This document shows positions 5,873-6,236 of a stretch of 6,236 nucleotides of DNA, in pieces. The stretch's first letter is position 1; the number at the start of each line of letters is the position of its first letter. The notes beneath the pieces are model-generated. The model made no database searches. It had not been told where the DNA came from and saw only the letters and a list, made by a program, of their open reading frames with translations. The translations under genes were made by a program, and so were the position numbers. The DNA is from Chloroflexota bacterium (GTDB taxonomy: Bacteria; Chloroflexota; Anaerolineae; 4572-78; J111): assembly GCA_003695455.1 (NCBI GenBank), contig RFJF01000473.1, positions 1 through 6,236 on the forward strand, read 5' to 3'.

Positions 5873-6236
5873 TTACCCACTCACTTTGCTGATGTTTCTG
5901 ACCCAATGAACCCAACTAAAATCGGCTATTGCCTCGCAAATTTCCGGCGAGAGAGGTTCGTCTACTTCAATCACCATAATGGCTTTGCCCCGCTTCTGCT
6001 GCCTTTCCAGCCGGAAAAAGGCGATGTTCAGTTGTTTTTGCAACAGCCATCGGGTGACAGCGTTGATGGTGCCGGGCCGGTCATCGGCAATAATGAGCAG
6101 CGTTTCGTATTCACCGCCAAAATGGACCGGATACCCCTGCACGCGGGTGATTTTCACCATTCCGCCGCCCACCGACGCACCAACCATTTGCAGCGTTTCG
6201 TCACCGGCGGTCAAAGTGAGGCGCACCGAATTGGGG
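5873..6236 (-). CDS. sdaAB: L-serine dehydratase, iron-sulfur-dependent, beta subunit (partial, 5' end outside window)
   Basis: Only the C-terminal ~121 codons of the partner subunit of the iron-sulfur L-serine dehydratase are present; full-length family members have about 220 residues. The visible part opens with PNSVRLTLT, the family's conserved (H)PNSVR motif, followed by GASVGGGMVKITRVQGYPVHF. It then enters an ACT domain (YETLLIIADDRPGTINAVT, a strand-turn-helix, then IAFFRLER and AIMVIEVDE). ACT domains often bind amino acids or serve dimer contacts; which applies here is not visible. A GTG at 6224-6226 is not the start, because the conserved motif begins before it and the frame stays open to the edge. 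The gene lies directly upstream of the alpha subunit gene with a 3-bp gap, so the two form an operon whose promoter is beyond position 6236. Confidence 0.92.
   Translation of the reverse strand, partial: PNSVRLTLTAGDETLQMVGASVGGGMVKITRVQGYPVHFGGEYETLLIIADDRPGTINAVTRWLLQKQLNIAFFRLERQQKRGKAIMVIEVDEPLSPEICEAIADFSWVHWVRNISKVSG

Overview
The window looks like ordinary chromosomal housekeeping DNA from a free-living bacterium of fairly high GC content. The split (two-gene) iron-sulfur L-serine dehydratase, a large HD-type tRNA nucleotidyltransferase-like protein carrying a small extra N-terminal domain, and the general protein character suggest a Chloroflexota (Anaerolineae-like) genome. This assignment rests on recalled protein resemblance only and is tentative.

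Layout. Positions 1-371 hold no gene I can support, only a small hairpin with alternative pairing partners. A strong extended -10 promoter (369-377) then drives sucC (378 codons from a GTG start at 478) and sucD (288 codons), the two subunits of succinyl-CoA synthetase. They are 6 bp apart and end in a textbook rho-independent terminator (2508-2537). Directly after it come a 19-bp perfect inverted repeat and a plausible promoter whose -35 box lies in the repeat's right arm. These precede a 567-codon gene for a class II nucleotidyltransferase with an HD domain (CCA-adding / poly(A) polymerase family), preceded in the protein by a domain resembling DUF5678. After a 170-bp spacer containing a short direct repeat comes a gene for a small FHA-domain protein with one C-terminal membrane helix, best started at a TTG at 4486. 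Facing it, only 10 bp away and on the minus strand, are the L-serine dehydratase alpha subunit gene and, upstream of it, the 3' part of the beta subunit gene, which runs off the right edge of the window.

How the genes work together. SucCD carries out the substrate-level phosphorylation step of the TCA cycle, and serine dehydratase makes pyruvate from serine, so both feed central carbon metabolism. They are separate transcription units and nothing links them in regulation. The nucleotidyltransferase acts on RNA 3' ends, and the FHA protein is probably a membrane-tethered adaptor. Their adjacency on one strand may mean co-transcription but does not prove shared function.

I found no mobile elements, CRISPR array, tRNA or rRNA genes. 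I do not see a new multi-gene system here. The points most worth a second look are the domain fusion in the nucleotidyltransferase, the palindrome over its promoter, and the FHA domain lacking its usual phosphothreonine-binding residues.
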